A DNA stretch of 64,000 bases from CBFHSF01 sp965658445 (GTDB lineage Bacteria; Bacteroidota; Bacteroidia; Flavobacteriales; Schleiferiaceae). Of the stretch, positions 26,700 to 34,954 are shown piece by piece; the stretch's first letter is position 1; the number at the start of each line of letters is the position of its first letter. The stretch lies in contig CBFHSF010000016.1 in the NCBI GenBank assembly GCA_965658445.1, positions 1-64,000 of the forward strand. Reading direction: 5' to 3'. The notes below the pieces were generated by a model, which had not been told where the DNA came from, did no database searches, and saw only the letters and a list, made by a program, of their open reading frames with translations. Made by a program: the position numbers and the translations under genes.

Positions 26700-26753
26700 G
26701 TTGCTTTTGGTCTCTGGTGTCAGGCTGTCAGAAAGCATGGCATAAAACTCCAT

Positions 26754-26769
26754 TGGCACACCATGTGCT
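26754..26769 (+). promoter_or_regulatory. Candidate sigma-54 (-24/-12) promoter for groESL
   Basis: TTGGCACACCATGTGCT runs from 26753 to 26769. GG at 26755-26756 and GC at 26767-26768 are separated by exactly 10 bases, the required sigma-54 spacing, and TGGCAC plus TGC agree with the TGGCACG-N4-TTGC consensus with two mismatches. Transcription would start near 26780, leaving an AT-rich leader of about 42 bases before the groES ATG. A sigma-54 activator gene lies in the same cluster. This is inference from pattern; a chance match is possible. Confidence 0.5.
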
Positions 26770-26781
26770 AGGAGTAGCACA
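26764..26781. promoter_or_regulatory. Perfect inverted repeat overlapping the -12 element
   Basis: TGTGCTA (26764-26770) and TAGCACA (26775-26781) form a perfect 7-base inverted repeat around GGAG. It covers the presumed sigma-54 -12 region and start site, so a repressor bound there could block groESL. It is not a CIRCE element (TTAGCACTC-N9-GAGTGCTAA); the half-sites are in the opposite order. Confidence 0.35.
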
Positions 26782-26821
26782 GATAAATTAATTATTACAA
26801 TCAATTATAAATTCAATAGAA

Positions 26822-27100
26822 ATGGCTGAATTGAATATTCGTCCGTTGGCAGACAGAGTTCTTGTAGAACCCGCCGCTGCAGAAACCACAACCTCTTCGG
26901 GTATTATCATTCCTGATACCGCTCAGGAGAAACCTCAAAAAGGAACCGTTGTTGCCGTAGGAAACGGTAAAGTAGACGAGCCGTTAACCGTTAAAGTTGG
27001 CGATACCGTATTATACGGAAAGTATGCAGGAACAGAACTTAAGTTCGAGGGTTCTGATTACCTAATCATGAGAGAATCTGACATCCTTGCGATTCTTTAA
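26822..27100 (+). CDS. groS: Co-chaperonin GroES
   Basis: This 92-residue protein is a full-length GroES: it starts with NIRPLADRVLVEP, carries the mobile loop AETTTSSGIIIPDTAQEKP, and ends DYLIMRESDILAIL. Seven copies cap the GroEL ring and close the folding chamber. The groEL gene begins 44 bases downstream on the same strand. The gene is separated from secG by a terminator and a 120-base region with a candidate sigma-54 promoter. Confidence 0.97.
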   Translation: MAELNIRPLADRVLVEPAAAETTTSSGIIIPDTAQEKPQKGTVVAVGNGKVDEPLTVKVGDTVLYGKYAGTELKFEGSDYLIMRESDILAIL

Positions 27101-27144
27101 TTCAATCAAATTTTTCAAAACACATTTTTAAATAGTTAATCATC

Positions 27145-28779
27145 ATGGCAAAAGACATCAAATTTGATATCGAAGCTAGAGACGCGTTGCGTCGAGGTGT
27201 TGATGCGTTGGCAAATGCTGTACGCGTAACACTAGGACCCAAGGGAAGAAACGTAATCATTGAGCGTTCTTTTGGTTCTCCACACATCACTAAAGACGGA
27301 GTTTCTGTAGCCAAAGAAATTGAGCTAGAGGACAAAATCGAAAACCTGGGAGCTCAAATGGTAAAAGAGGTGGCTTCTAAAACAGCAGATGTTGCTGGAG
27401 ACGGAACCACTACCGCTACCGTATTGGCTCAGGCCATCGTAACACAAGGTCTTAAAAACGTTGCAGCGGGTGCAAACCCAATGGACCTCAAGAGAGGAAT
27501 TGACAAAGCGGTTTCTGCCATCGTAGCAGAGTTGCAAAAGATCTCTCAAGAAGTAGGTGATAGCGACAATAAGATTGAGCAAGTAGCTTCTATTTCTGCA
27601 AACAACGACGCTTCTATCGGTGGGTTGATCGCCGAGGCCATGGGCCGCGTTAAGAAAGAAGGAGTAATCACTGTAGAAGAAGCCAAAGGAACAGAAACTT
27701 ACGTTGATGTTGTTGAGGGAATGCAGTTTGACAGAGGATACCTTTCTCCATACTTTGTAACCGATACAGACAAGATGTTGGCAGACCTTGAGAACCCACA
27801 TATCTTGATTTACGACAAGAAGGTTTCTAACATGAAGGAACTTCTTCCCGTATTGGAGCCCGTAGCTCAGTCTGGACGTCCTTTGGTAATTATCGCCGAA
27901 GATGTAGACGGAGAAGCGTTGGCTACTTTGGTAGTAAATAAAATTCGCGGAGCGCTGAAAATTGCTGCGGTTAAAGCTCCTGGATTTGGAGATCGCAGAA
28001 AGGCCATGCTAGAAGATATCGCCATCCTAACAGGAGGTACAGTAATTTCTGAAGAGCGTGGTTTTAAATTGGAGAATGCAACCATCGACATGTTGGGTAC
28101 CGCCGAGAAAGTAACCATTGACAAGGACAACACGACCATCGTTAACGGTACCGGTAACCAAGAAGATATCAAGGCACGCGTCAACCAAATCAAAGCTCAA
28201 ATCGAGAGCACTACCTCTGACTACGACAAAGAAAAACTTCAAGAGCGCTTGGCTAAATTGGCCGGCGGTGTTGCTGTACTTTACGTAGGTGCTGCTTCTG
28301 AAATTGAAATGAAGGAGAAGAAAGACAGAGTAGATGACGCCCTTGCCGCAACGCGTGCAGCCATCGAAGAGGGAATCGTTCCTGGTGGAGGTACTGCTTT
28401 GGTAAGAACTGCAGGAATCTTGGCCGACCTTGAAGGAGATAACCAAGACGAGACCACGGGAATCAAGATCATCTTGAGAGCCATTGAAGAGCCGTTGAGA
28501 CAAATTGTTGGAAACGCAGGTCTTGAAGGTTCTGTAGTCGTTGCCAAGGTTAAAGAAGGCGAAGGTGACTTTGGATTCAATGCCAAGTCAGAAGAGTACG
28601 GCAACATGTACGAAGCCGGAATTATCGATCCTACCAAGGTTACACGTGTCGCTCTTGAAAACGCGGCCTCTATCGCAGGTTTGCTTTTGACTACAGAAGC
28701 TACCATTACTGAAATTCCATCTGAAAACGACGGACCGGCAGTTCCTCCAATGGGAGGCGGCATGCCCGGAATGATGTAA
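27145..28779 (+). CDS. groL: Chaperonin GroEL
   Basis: This 544-residue chaperonin has the standard features: VTLGPKGRNVIIERSFG near residue 30, the ATP-binding DGTTTATVLA near residue 87, the IEEGIVPGGGTAL block near residue 410, and a Gly/Met-rich C-terminal tail ending GGGMPGMM that lines the cavity floor. It works with GroES to fold newly made proteins. It is the only GroEL copy in the window. Its 3' region has two possible hairpins. Confidence 0.98.
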   Translation: MAKDIKFDIEARDALRRGVDALANAVRVTLGPKGRNVIIERSFGSPHITKDGVSVAKEIELEDKIENLGAQMVKEVASKTADVAGDGTTTATVLAQAIVTQGLKNVAAGANPMDLKRGIDKAVSAIVAELQKISQEVGDSDNKIEQVASISANNDASIGGLIAEAMGRVKKEGVITVEEAKGTETYVDVVEGMQFDRGYLSPYFVTDTDKMLADLENPHILIYDKKVSNMKELLPVLEPVAQSGRPLVIIAEDVDGEALATLVVNKIRGALKIAAVKAPGFGDRRKAMLEDIAILTGGTVISEERGFKLENATIDMLGTAEKVTIDKDNTTIVNGTGNQEDIKARVNQIKAQIESTTSDYDKEKLQERLAKLAGGVAVLYVGAASEIEMKEKKDRVDDALAATRAAIEEGIVPGGGTALVRTAGILADLEGDNQDETTGIKIILRAIEEPLRQIVGNAGLEGSVVVAKVKEGEGDFGFNAKSEEYGNMYEAGIIDPTKVTRVALENAASIAGLLLTTEATITEIPSENDGPAVPPMGGGMPGMM

Positions 28780-28800
28780 TCAGTTGGGTTTAATATATCA

Positions 28801-28854
28801 CTTTTGATTTCCCATCGAGTATGAGAAAAGTGCTGTAGGGAAGGAGATCAAAAG
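28801..28854 (+). other. Possible interrupted hairpin after groEL
   Basis: CTTTTGAT (28801-28808) pairs perfectly with ATCAAAAG (28847-28854), and TTCCC (28809-28813) with GGGAA (28838-28842), leaving GGAG as a one-sided bulge. Coming 21 bases after the groEL stop, it could stabilise the 3' end or be a chance repeat. There is no T run after it, so it is not a terminator. Confidence 0.35.
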
Positions 28855-28863
28855 CAAAAACAG

Positions 28864-28908
28864 AAGGCCATTCGCCAAGGGATTACTCCCAAAGTGAATG
28901 GCCTTTTT
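28864..28908 (+). terminator. Terminator after groEL
   Basis: AAGGCCATTC (28864-28873) pairs with GAATGGCCTT (28896-28905) around a loop of about 22 bases, followed by T residues. It lies just before the stop of the convergent thioredoxin-domain gene at 28917. Confidence 0.75.
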
Positions 28909-28916
28909 CATTGTGC

Positions 28917-31001
28917 CTATTTTTTCAGTTGCGAAAGCGCTTCTTCCACCGATTCTACCGGTAGTTGACAGGCGTAGCTTTCACAGACGTAAATCAGCGT
29001 TTTGCCTTCTTGATATCTGTTTTCTAAAAGGGGAAGTTCACTGGCATCCTCAGAAAAACTGAAAATCACATGAGGCAGGAATTCCCTTTGGATTTCGGCC
29101 GATAATGCTGCGGCATTAGGACCTACAATGGCCACTTCCTGTGTGCCCGATTCCATCCAGTCACCCAGCTTTAACCACTGAGAATACCCTTCGGCGTAAT
29201 CCGGAATGCGAGAAGACATCTTTTCTACCAAGGCTTCCGCGTGCTTTCTGTATTCGGGTTGATCCAAGAGGATTCCCAATGTCCATAAATTGGTAGCCAT
29301 AATGGCATTGGGAGATGGAATTACGTTGTCATCCGTCTCTATTTGCAAACCGCCATTCTCTGTGTAGTTAAACAGAGGTTGATCCTCTATGGAGAATTTT
29401 TTAACGACCTCTTGGGTGTGGCTTTGCGCCGAATGAAGATAATCTTCTGTCCCGGTAATTTGATAGGCCAAAATTTCGGCCTGAACCAACGTCGCATAGT
29501 CATCTAAAAATGCAGGTATGGAAGCTTTTTCTTTAAAGGTGTGCATGAGCTGCCCATCAACCGTTAGCTTTTCCTGAATAAAGGCCAAAGCTTTTTCTGC
29601 TCTGTGTAAGTAGTTGGGGTTTTGGGTACTGCGGTATGCTTCCAACAATCCCGTAATGGTCAAGGCGTTCCAAGAAGTCAAAATCTTGTCGTCCAATCCT
29701 GGGCGTATTCTTTCGCTTCTAACTTCCATCAGCGCGTATTTCCACTCGGCCAATCGTTCATTGAAAGCATCCAAGTCCAAATCGTTGGCTTGCGCGAAAT
29801 CCGCTGGAAATTGAGCAGGGAACAAAACAGACCGTCCCTTTTCCCAAAAGCCATCGGATTCCACTCGGTAAAAGGCTTCGAACTCGTCGTACTCGTCCCC
29901 CAAAATTTCTTTGAGTTCCCTAGGGGTCCACAGGTAAAACAAACCTTCTTCACCTTCAGAATCCGCATCCAAAGCAGAATAGAAACCTCCCAACTCATGA
30001 GTCATCTCCCTTTCAATCCACTCTGCGGTTTCATCAATTATTGTTAGGTAGTTTTGATTTCCTGAGGCGCGATATGCTTCTGAGTATAGAGTGAGGAGCT
30101 GCCCATTGTCGTAAAGCATCTTCTCGAAGTGGGGGATTTTCCAAAGCACATCAACGGAGTACCTAGAGAAACCGCCACCCATTTGATCGTAAATCCCTCC
30201 CAAGGCCATTTTGTCCAGGGTGGTTTTGATTTGTGCAGCGACTTCAGCATCCGGGTGGTTTTGCGTTCTCTGTAGTAAAAAGCTGTAGTTGTTGGGAATG
30301 GGGAATTTGGGCGCTCGGTTGGGACCTCCGTTTTCTGTGTCAAATCGCGATTTCCATCCCTTTAGGGCGTTCTCAAAAATTTCTGAGGTCATGGGTTTAG
30401 CTTCTGCCTGCAAGGCAATGCCTTGTGTCTGTGCAATGCCTTGTTCCAATCTTCCGGCGTATTCTATTACTTTTTCGGGATCGGATTGATATACGTCCCA
30501 CACGGCCTGAAGGGATTTTACCCATTGGTCCGCAGGGAAATAAGTCCCTCCCCATACGGTTCTTCCATCCGGTAGTGTGACCACATTGAGCGGCCATCCG
30601 CCTCTTTGCGTCATGAGTTGCACGGCATTCATGTAATAGTTGTCCAGATCCGGTCTTTCTTCTCGGTCAATTTTTATGGAGACAAAGTGTTGGTTCATGA
30701 ATTCGGCAACCGAATCATTTTCAAAAGATTCTCTTTCCATAACGTGACACCAATGACAAGTGGAGTATCCAATAGAAATGATCACCAGCTTTCCGGAGTC
30801 CTTGGCGAGGTCTAAGGCCTCTTGACCGTAAGGATGCCAATCTACGGGGTTGTAGGCGTGCTGCAAGAGGTATGGACTGGTTTCATTTATCAGTGCGTTG
30901 GGTTTATTTTCCATGTTTTGTGATTTGAATTCGGAGCAACTCCAAACACCCATGCACAGTATCCAAAGGGAATAGAAAATCACAGGTGAGGAAGTCTTCA
31001 A
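28917..31001 (-). CDS. DUF255/SSP411 thioredoxin-domain protein (YyaL-like), probable lipoprotein
   Basis: This 694-residue protein belongs to the YyaL/SSP411 family: an N-terminal DUF255 thioredoxin-like domain with SPYLLQHAYNPVDW, the CHWC motif (Cys82 and Cys85) and IDREERPD, followed by a six-hairpin glycosidase-like region. The first start codon after the upstream in-frame stop is TTG at 31001; it yields a signal peptide with a plausible lipobox (GVWSC, Cys22), so membrane anchoring is inferred. A start at the later ATG (residue 30) would make a cytoplasmic protein. The function is not established. Confidence 0.85.
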   Translation of the reverse strand: MKTSSPVIFYSLWILCMGVWSCSEFKSQNMENKPNALINETSPYLLQHAYNPVDWHPYGQEALDLAKDSGKLVIISIGYSTCHWCHVMERESFENDSVAEFMNQHFVSIKIDREERPDLDNYYMNAVQLMTQRGGWPLNVVTLPDGRTVWGGTYFPADQWVKSLQAVWDVYQSDPEKVIEYAGRLEQGIAQTQGIALQAEAKPMTSEIFENALKGWKSRFDTENGGPNRAPKFPIPNNYSFLLQRTQNHPDAEVAAQIKTTLDKMALGGIYDQMGGGFSRYSVDVLWKIPHFEKMLYDNGQLLTLYSEAYRASGNQNYLTIIDETAEWIEREMTHELGGFYSALDADSEGEEGLFYLWTPRELKEILGDEYDEFEAFYRVESDGFWEKGRSVLFPAQFPADFAQANDLDLDAFNERLAEWKYALMEVRSERIRPGLDDKILTSWNALTITGLLEAYRSTQNPNYLHRAEKALAFIQEKLTVDGQLMHTFKEKASIPAFLDDYATLVQAEILAYQITGTEDYLHSAQSHTQEVVKKFSIEDQPLFNYTENGGLQIETDDNVIPSPNAIMATNLWTLGILLDQPEYRKHAEALVEKMSSRIPDYAEGYSQWLKLGDWMESGTQEVAIVGPNAAALSAEIQREFLPHVIFSFSEDASELPLLENRYQEGKTLIYVCESYACQLPVESVEEALSQLKK

Positions 31002-31065
31002 GCGTTCTAAATTTTAAATAACTTTGATTTAACGATGCGTTAACAATAGGCCGATTCGTCGGGTC

Positions 31066-31073
31066 TACTTTTG
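31066..31073 (+). promoter_or_regulatory. -7 element for the phosphate transporter gene
   Basis: TACTTTTG matches the TAnnTTTG pattern 15 bases before the ATG at 31089. The TTG at 31071 falls inside this element, which supports the ATG as the start. No clear -33 element is visible. Confidence 0.5.
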
Positions 31074-31088
31074 CCAAAAATATTCTAC

Positions 31089-33320
31089 ATGGAGACCACC
31101 TATTTGGTTCTGGTAATACTCCTCTTTACGCTGGGAATTATTGACCTTGTTGTGGGAGTTAGTAATGATGCCGTTAACTTTTTGAACTCAGCCATTGGTT
31201 CAAAGGTAGCCAATTTCAAGACTATACTTATTATTGCCAGTTTGGGTATACTGGTAGGAGCCACCTTTAGTAGTGGTATGATGGAGGTCGCTAGAAAAGG
31301 CATATTCAATCCCGGATTCTTCACCTTTGAGATGATCATGATCATCTTTCTGGCCGTTATGCTTACGGACATTATTCTTCTGGATATATACAACTCCTTG
31401 GGACTGCCTACATCTACTACCGTCTCCATTGTATTTGAATTGTTGGGTGCTGCATTTATTGTGGGACTTATTTTCTCAGGAGAACAAGAGGGCTCCATTA
31501 ATGTTTCTGAGTTTTTGAATTTTACTCGAGCACAACAGATTATTCTGGGAATCTTTGGGTCCATTGCGGTCTCCTTCTCAGCGGGTGCCTTGGTCCAATA
31601 TGTGACCCGTCTTATTTTCTCTTTTGACTTGGAGAGAACCTTTAAGCTCTACGGAGGAATTTTTGCCGGTTTGGCCATTTCTTTTATTACCTACTTTTTG
31701 TTGGTGAAAGGTGCTAAGGGATCTTCCTTTTTAACGGCGGATCAGTACACCTGGATTATGGACAATGCGACCATTATCAACTTGGTGTCTTTTGTCTTTT
31801 GGACCATTGTTACGTATGTAATTATGTGGACGACCAATTTTCACCCACTCAAGTTGGTAGTTCTACTGGGGACGTTCTCTTTGGCAATGGCCTTTGCAGG
31901 AAATGACTTGGTAAACTTTATTGGGGTTGCCGTTGCCGGTTTTCAATCGTATGAAGCGTGGAGTTTAAGTGGAATGTTGCCTTCAGAGTTCTATATGGAT
32001 TCTTTAGCAGCAAAAGTTCCCACACCTACCATCTTGCTTTTAGGAGCCGGACTCATTATGGTGATTACGCTTTGGTTTAGTGCCAAGGCCAAAAAAGTAA
32101 CAGAAACCGAAGTAAACCTATCTCGTCAAGACGAAGGGGAGGAGCGCTTTAAACCGAATTTACTTTCTAGATATATCGTAGGAGGCGCAATGGCCATAGG
32201 CAAGAGCTTTGGCGGCATGACTTCCAATACGTGGAAGGATAAAATTGGAAAGCAGTTTGATTCTTCGGTTAAACCCATTGATAAATCAGATGACCCTCCT
32301 GCCTTTGACCTGCTGAGAGCTTCTGTAAACCTTATGGTAGCCTCCATTCTTATTTCTTGGGCTACGTCCTTGAAACTTCCTCTATCAACCACTTATGTTT
32401 CCTTTATGGTGGCTATGGGATCTTCACTTTCCGATAGAGCTTGGGGAAGAGAAAGCGCAGTCTACAGAGTGGCGGGAGTTCTCAACGTAATTGGTGGATG
32501 GTTTATGACGGCCATCGTAGCCTTTATTACCGCGGGAGCGTTTGGAGCGATTTTGTACTTCACCGGCTTTTACGGGGTGATGGCTTTATTTGTTTTGGCC
32601 ATTTTTATGCTGATTCGCTCTCATGTGAATTTCAAAAAGAAACACGCCAACGGAGAGGTCGCAGTAATGACTTCGGTTCCCAACCTAGATCAAATTGCAA
32701 AGGAAACTCGTGAGTACACCGTAGAGAGCATCTCCAAGGTATCTCACTCTCTTTCTATGAACATCAAGGGTTTGATTGGCGAAAACTCGGATATTTTGAG
32801 TAAGAACCAGAGAGAGGTTCTAAAGAACGCCAAGAAAAACCAGAAGTCTCAAAGTAAGTTGGCCAAGGTCCTCAAGCAAATGGGAGAAGGCCATCAGGAG
32901 GCCGGCGCCGTGGTCGTAAAAGTCAACCGATTAACGCGCGACTTGGAAGAGACCAACTTGAGGCTTTCTACCGAAATTTCACAGCACTTCTCAAATCACC
33001 ACGACCCTCCCAAAGGAGACTTCACTACTTTCTTAATGCACAACGAGGAGAAGTACCTCAAGTTCTTGGGATTGATGGCACGTCAAATAGAAAAGACGGA
33101 TTTCTTGCAATACGAAGCGCACATGGCAGAGAGAAAACGACTGTCCTCAGAGCTCGATGTAGAAATCAAAAATCAAATTCAAAAGATCCAAACCGGTGAG
33201 ATCAGCAATCGCTTAGGCAACCTCCAGTTGTTTATCATGATGGAGATCAAATCTACCTTAAGCCTCTCCGCTAGAATCTTTAAGATATATGCCCGATACG
33301 CATTCAGGGATCAGGCATAA
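31089..33320 (+). CDS. PiT family inorganic phosphate transporter with C-terminal DUF47-like domain
   Basis: This 743-residue protein (from ATG at 31089) has two repeats of PiT-type membrane segments: DLVVGVSNDAVNFLNSAIGS in the N-terminal half and GNDLVNFIGVAVAGF plus SLKLPLSTTYVSFMVAMG in the second. About ten transmembrane segments are visible up to residue about 520. The last ~200 residues are hydrophilic, helical and coiled-coil-like and resemble DUF47/PhoU-type phosphate-signalling proteins, which elsewhere are encoded separately beside pit. The protein should import phosphate with H+ or Na+, and the tail may regulate it. A TTG at 31071 is a less likely start. Confidence 0.88.
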   Translation: METTYLVLVILLFTLGIIDLVVGVSNDAVNFLNSAIGSKVANFKTILIIASLGILVGATFSSGMMEVARKGIFNPGFFTFEMIMIIFLAVMLTDIILLDIYNSLGLPTSTTVSIVFELLGAAFIVGLIFSGEQEGSINVSEFLNFTRAQQIILGIFGSIAVSFSAGALVQYVTRLIFSFDLERTFKLYGGIFAGLAISFITYFLLVKGAKGSSFLTADQYTWIMDNATIINLVSFVFWTIVTYVIMWTTNFHPLKLVVLLGTFSLAMAFAGNDLVNFIGVAVAGFQSYEAWSLSGMLPSEFYMDSLAAKVPTPTILLLGAGLIMVITLWFSAKAKKVTETEVNLSRQDEGEERFKPNLLSRYIVGGAMAIGKSFGGMTSNTWKDKIGKQFDSSVKPIDKSDDPPAFDLLRASVNLMVASILISWATSLKLPLSTTYVSFMVAMGSSLSDRAWGRESAVYRVAGVLNVIGGWFMTAIVAFITAGAFGAILYFTGFYGVMALFVLAIFMLIRSHVNFKKKHANGEVAVMTSVPNLDQIAKETREYTVESISKVSHSLSMNIKGLIGENSDILSKNQREVLKNAKKNQKSQSKLAKVLKQMGEGHQEAGAVVVKVNRLTRDLEETNLRLSTEISQHFSNHHDPPKGDFTTFLMHNEEKYLKFLGLMARQIEKTDFLQYEAHMAERKRLSSELDVEIKNQIQKIQTGEISNRLGNLQLFIMMEIKSTLSLSARIFKIYARYAFRDQA

Positions 33321-33352
33321 AAAAAGCCCACTCGTGAGAGTGGGCTTTTTTT
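33319..33352. terminator. Strong terminator after the phosphate transporter gene
   Basis: AAAAAGCCCACTC and GAGTGGGCTTTTT form a perfect hairpin around GTGA, flanked by A and T runs, starting within the transporter stop codon. It can work in both directions. Confidence 0.92.
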
Positions 33353-33441
33353 GTGACTTGTGACTTGTGACTTGTGACTTGTAACCACTACTAATCACCA
33401 CTAGTTACTAGTTACCAGTTACTAGTAACTAGATACTAAAA
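33353..33441. repeat. Short heptamer repeat array reaching into the dipeptidase stop codon
   Basis: Four perfect copies of GTGACTT (33353-33380) begin directly after the terminator. After a degenerate middle comes a run of related 7-base units: ACTAGTT twice, ACCAGTT, ACTAGTA, ACTAGAT and ACTAAAA (33400-33441). The unit ACTAGAT supplies the stop codon (TAG, minus strand, 33429-33431) of the M20 dipeptidase, and the flanking bases encode its last residues. Strand slippage is the simple explanation of the array; function is unknown. Confidence 0.75.
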
Positions 33442-34799
33442 TGCTTATAAAACAACGGAATGGTCTCAATTCCTTTCAGGTAATTGAATACTCCGTAGTG
33501 CTCATTGGGTGAGTGGATGGCATCTGAATCCAAGCCAAATCCAAAGAGGATTGATTTGGTTCCCAAAGTCTTTTCAAACAACGCTACAATGGGGATAGAA
33601 CCTCCAGAGCGAACGGGAATGGGCTTCTTGCCAAAAGATTCTTCCATGGCTGCAGAAGCGGCCAAATACCCTTTGCTATCTGTTGGAGAAACGTAGGCAT
33701 GTCCTCCGTGATGTGGCGTTACGTGGACTTTTACCGCATCAGGAGCGATGCTCATAAAGTGATCCGTAAAGAGTTGTGTGATTTTTTCAGGATCCTGACC
33801 GGGAACCAAACGCATAGAAATCTTTGCGTAGGCCTTAGAGGCGATAACCGTTTTGGCACCTTCTCCCGTGTATCCTCCCCAAATTCCATTGACGTCTAGC
33901 GTAGGGCGGATGCTCGCTCTTTCGGGTGTGGTGTATCCCTTTTCTCCCCAAACGTCACCCAAATCCAAGGCCGCTTTGTAATCGTCCAAAGAGAAGGGAG
34001 CTTTGCCCATCTCTGCGCGTTCCGCTTCAGAAACTACTTCAGCGTCATCGTAGAAACCAGGAATGGTAATGTGGTTGTTCTCGTCGTGAAGAGAAGAAAT
34101 CATTTTCGTAAGAATGTTGATGGGGTTTGCCACCGCACCACCGTACAATCCCGAGTGCAAATCTCTATTGGGACCGGTTACTTCCACTTCTACATAACTC
34201 AATCCGCGAAGACCGGTAGTGATAGAAGGGGTGTCATTGGCCAACATGCCAGTATCTGAAATCAAGATGATATCTGAAGAAAGCTTTTCTACGTTGCGCT
34301 CAACGTACCAAGCAAGGTTTTCAGAACCTACTTCTTCTTCACCTTCTATCATAAATTTCACGTTACAGGGAAGGTTGTTGGTTTTTACCATAACCTCCAA
34401 AGCCTTTACGTGCATAAACATTTGCCCCTTGTCATCACAGGCTCCACGAGCAAAGATGGCTCCGTCAGGGTGAATGTCTGTCTTTTTGATTACGGGCTCA
34501 AATGGAGGAGAATCCCAAAGGTCAACGGGATCGGCGGGCTGCACGTCGTAGTGACCATATACCAAAACGGTAGGTAGTGACGGGTCCAAAATTTTGTCTG
34601 CATACACTACCGGGTACCCGGGCGTTTCGCAAACTTCTACGTTTTCTGCACCTGCATTGGTAAGGCTGTCCGCAACCGCTTGAGCGGTTTTTAGAACATC
34701 TCCCTTGTAGGCGGGGTCCGCACTAACACTGGGGATTCTAAGAAGCTCAAAAAGTTCCTCTAAAAACCTATCCTTGTTTTCCTCTATATAGCTCTTCAT
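33429..34799 (-). CDS. M20 family metallopeptidase (dipeptidase, carnosinase-like)
   Basis: This 456-residue protein has the M20 motifs: YGHYDVQP with metal-binding His83 and the catalytic Asp85, FARGACDDKGQMF, and IEGEEEVGSENL with the base Glu and a metal Glu. A lid domain lies at about residues 190-340. The family hydrolyses dipeptides with two divalent metals; no signal peptide is visible, so a cytoplasmic role in peptide use is likely. Its stop codon lies inside a heptamer repeat array, so the C-terminal residues come from the repeat. Confidence 0.9.
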   Translation of the reverse strand: MKSYIEENKDRFLEELFELLRIPSVSADPAYKGDVLKTAQAVADSLTNAGAENVEVCETPGYPVVYADKILDPSLPTVLVYGHYDVQPADPVDLWDSPPFEPVIKKTDIHPDGAIFARGACDDKGQMFMHVKALEVMVKTNNLPCNVKFMIEGEEEVGSENLAWYVERNVEKLSSDIILISDTGMLANDTPSITTGLRGLSYVEVEVTGPNRDLHSGLYGGAVANPINILTKMISSLHDENNHITIPGFYDDAEVVSEAERAEMGKAPFSLDDYKAALDLGDVWGEKGYTTPERASIRPTLDVNGIWGGYTGEGAKTVIASKAYAKISMRLVPGQDPEKITQLFTDHFMSIAPDAVKVHVTPHHGGHAYVSPTDSKGYLAASAAMEESFGKKPIPVRSGGSIPIVALFEKTLGTKSILFGFGLDSDAIHSPNEHYGVFNYLKGIETIPLFYKHFSI

Positions 34800-34954
34800 A
34801 TATCGAATATGTTGTTAAATTTTTTTACCTGTTGTTTGAGTTGGGGCAAGGTAGTAAACAACGCAACGAATCTCAAGGTTTTCAGCGCTCGATTACTCAA
34901 TATGGTTTTTTAAAATCCGTCTAAATGACTACTTTGCAATCGACTATGGGAAAA

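Noticed and set aside
26760..26785. CIRCE heat-shock operator upstream of groES
   Set aside because: The inverted repeat TGTGCTA/TAGCACA has the half-sites in the reverse order and a 4-base spacer instead of 9.
33353..33441. CRISPR array
   Set aside because: The unit is only 7 bases, tandem and without spacers; it is a simple short repeat.
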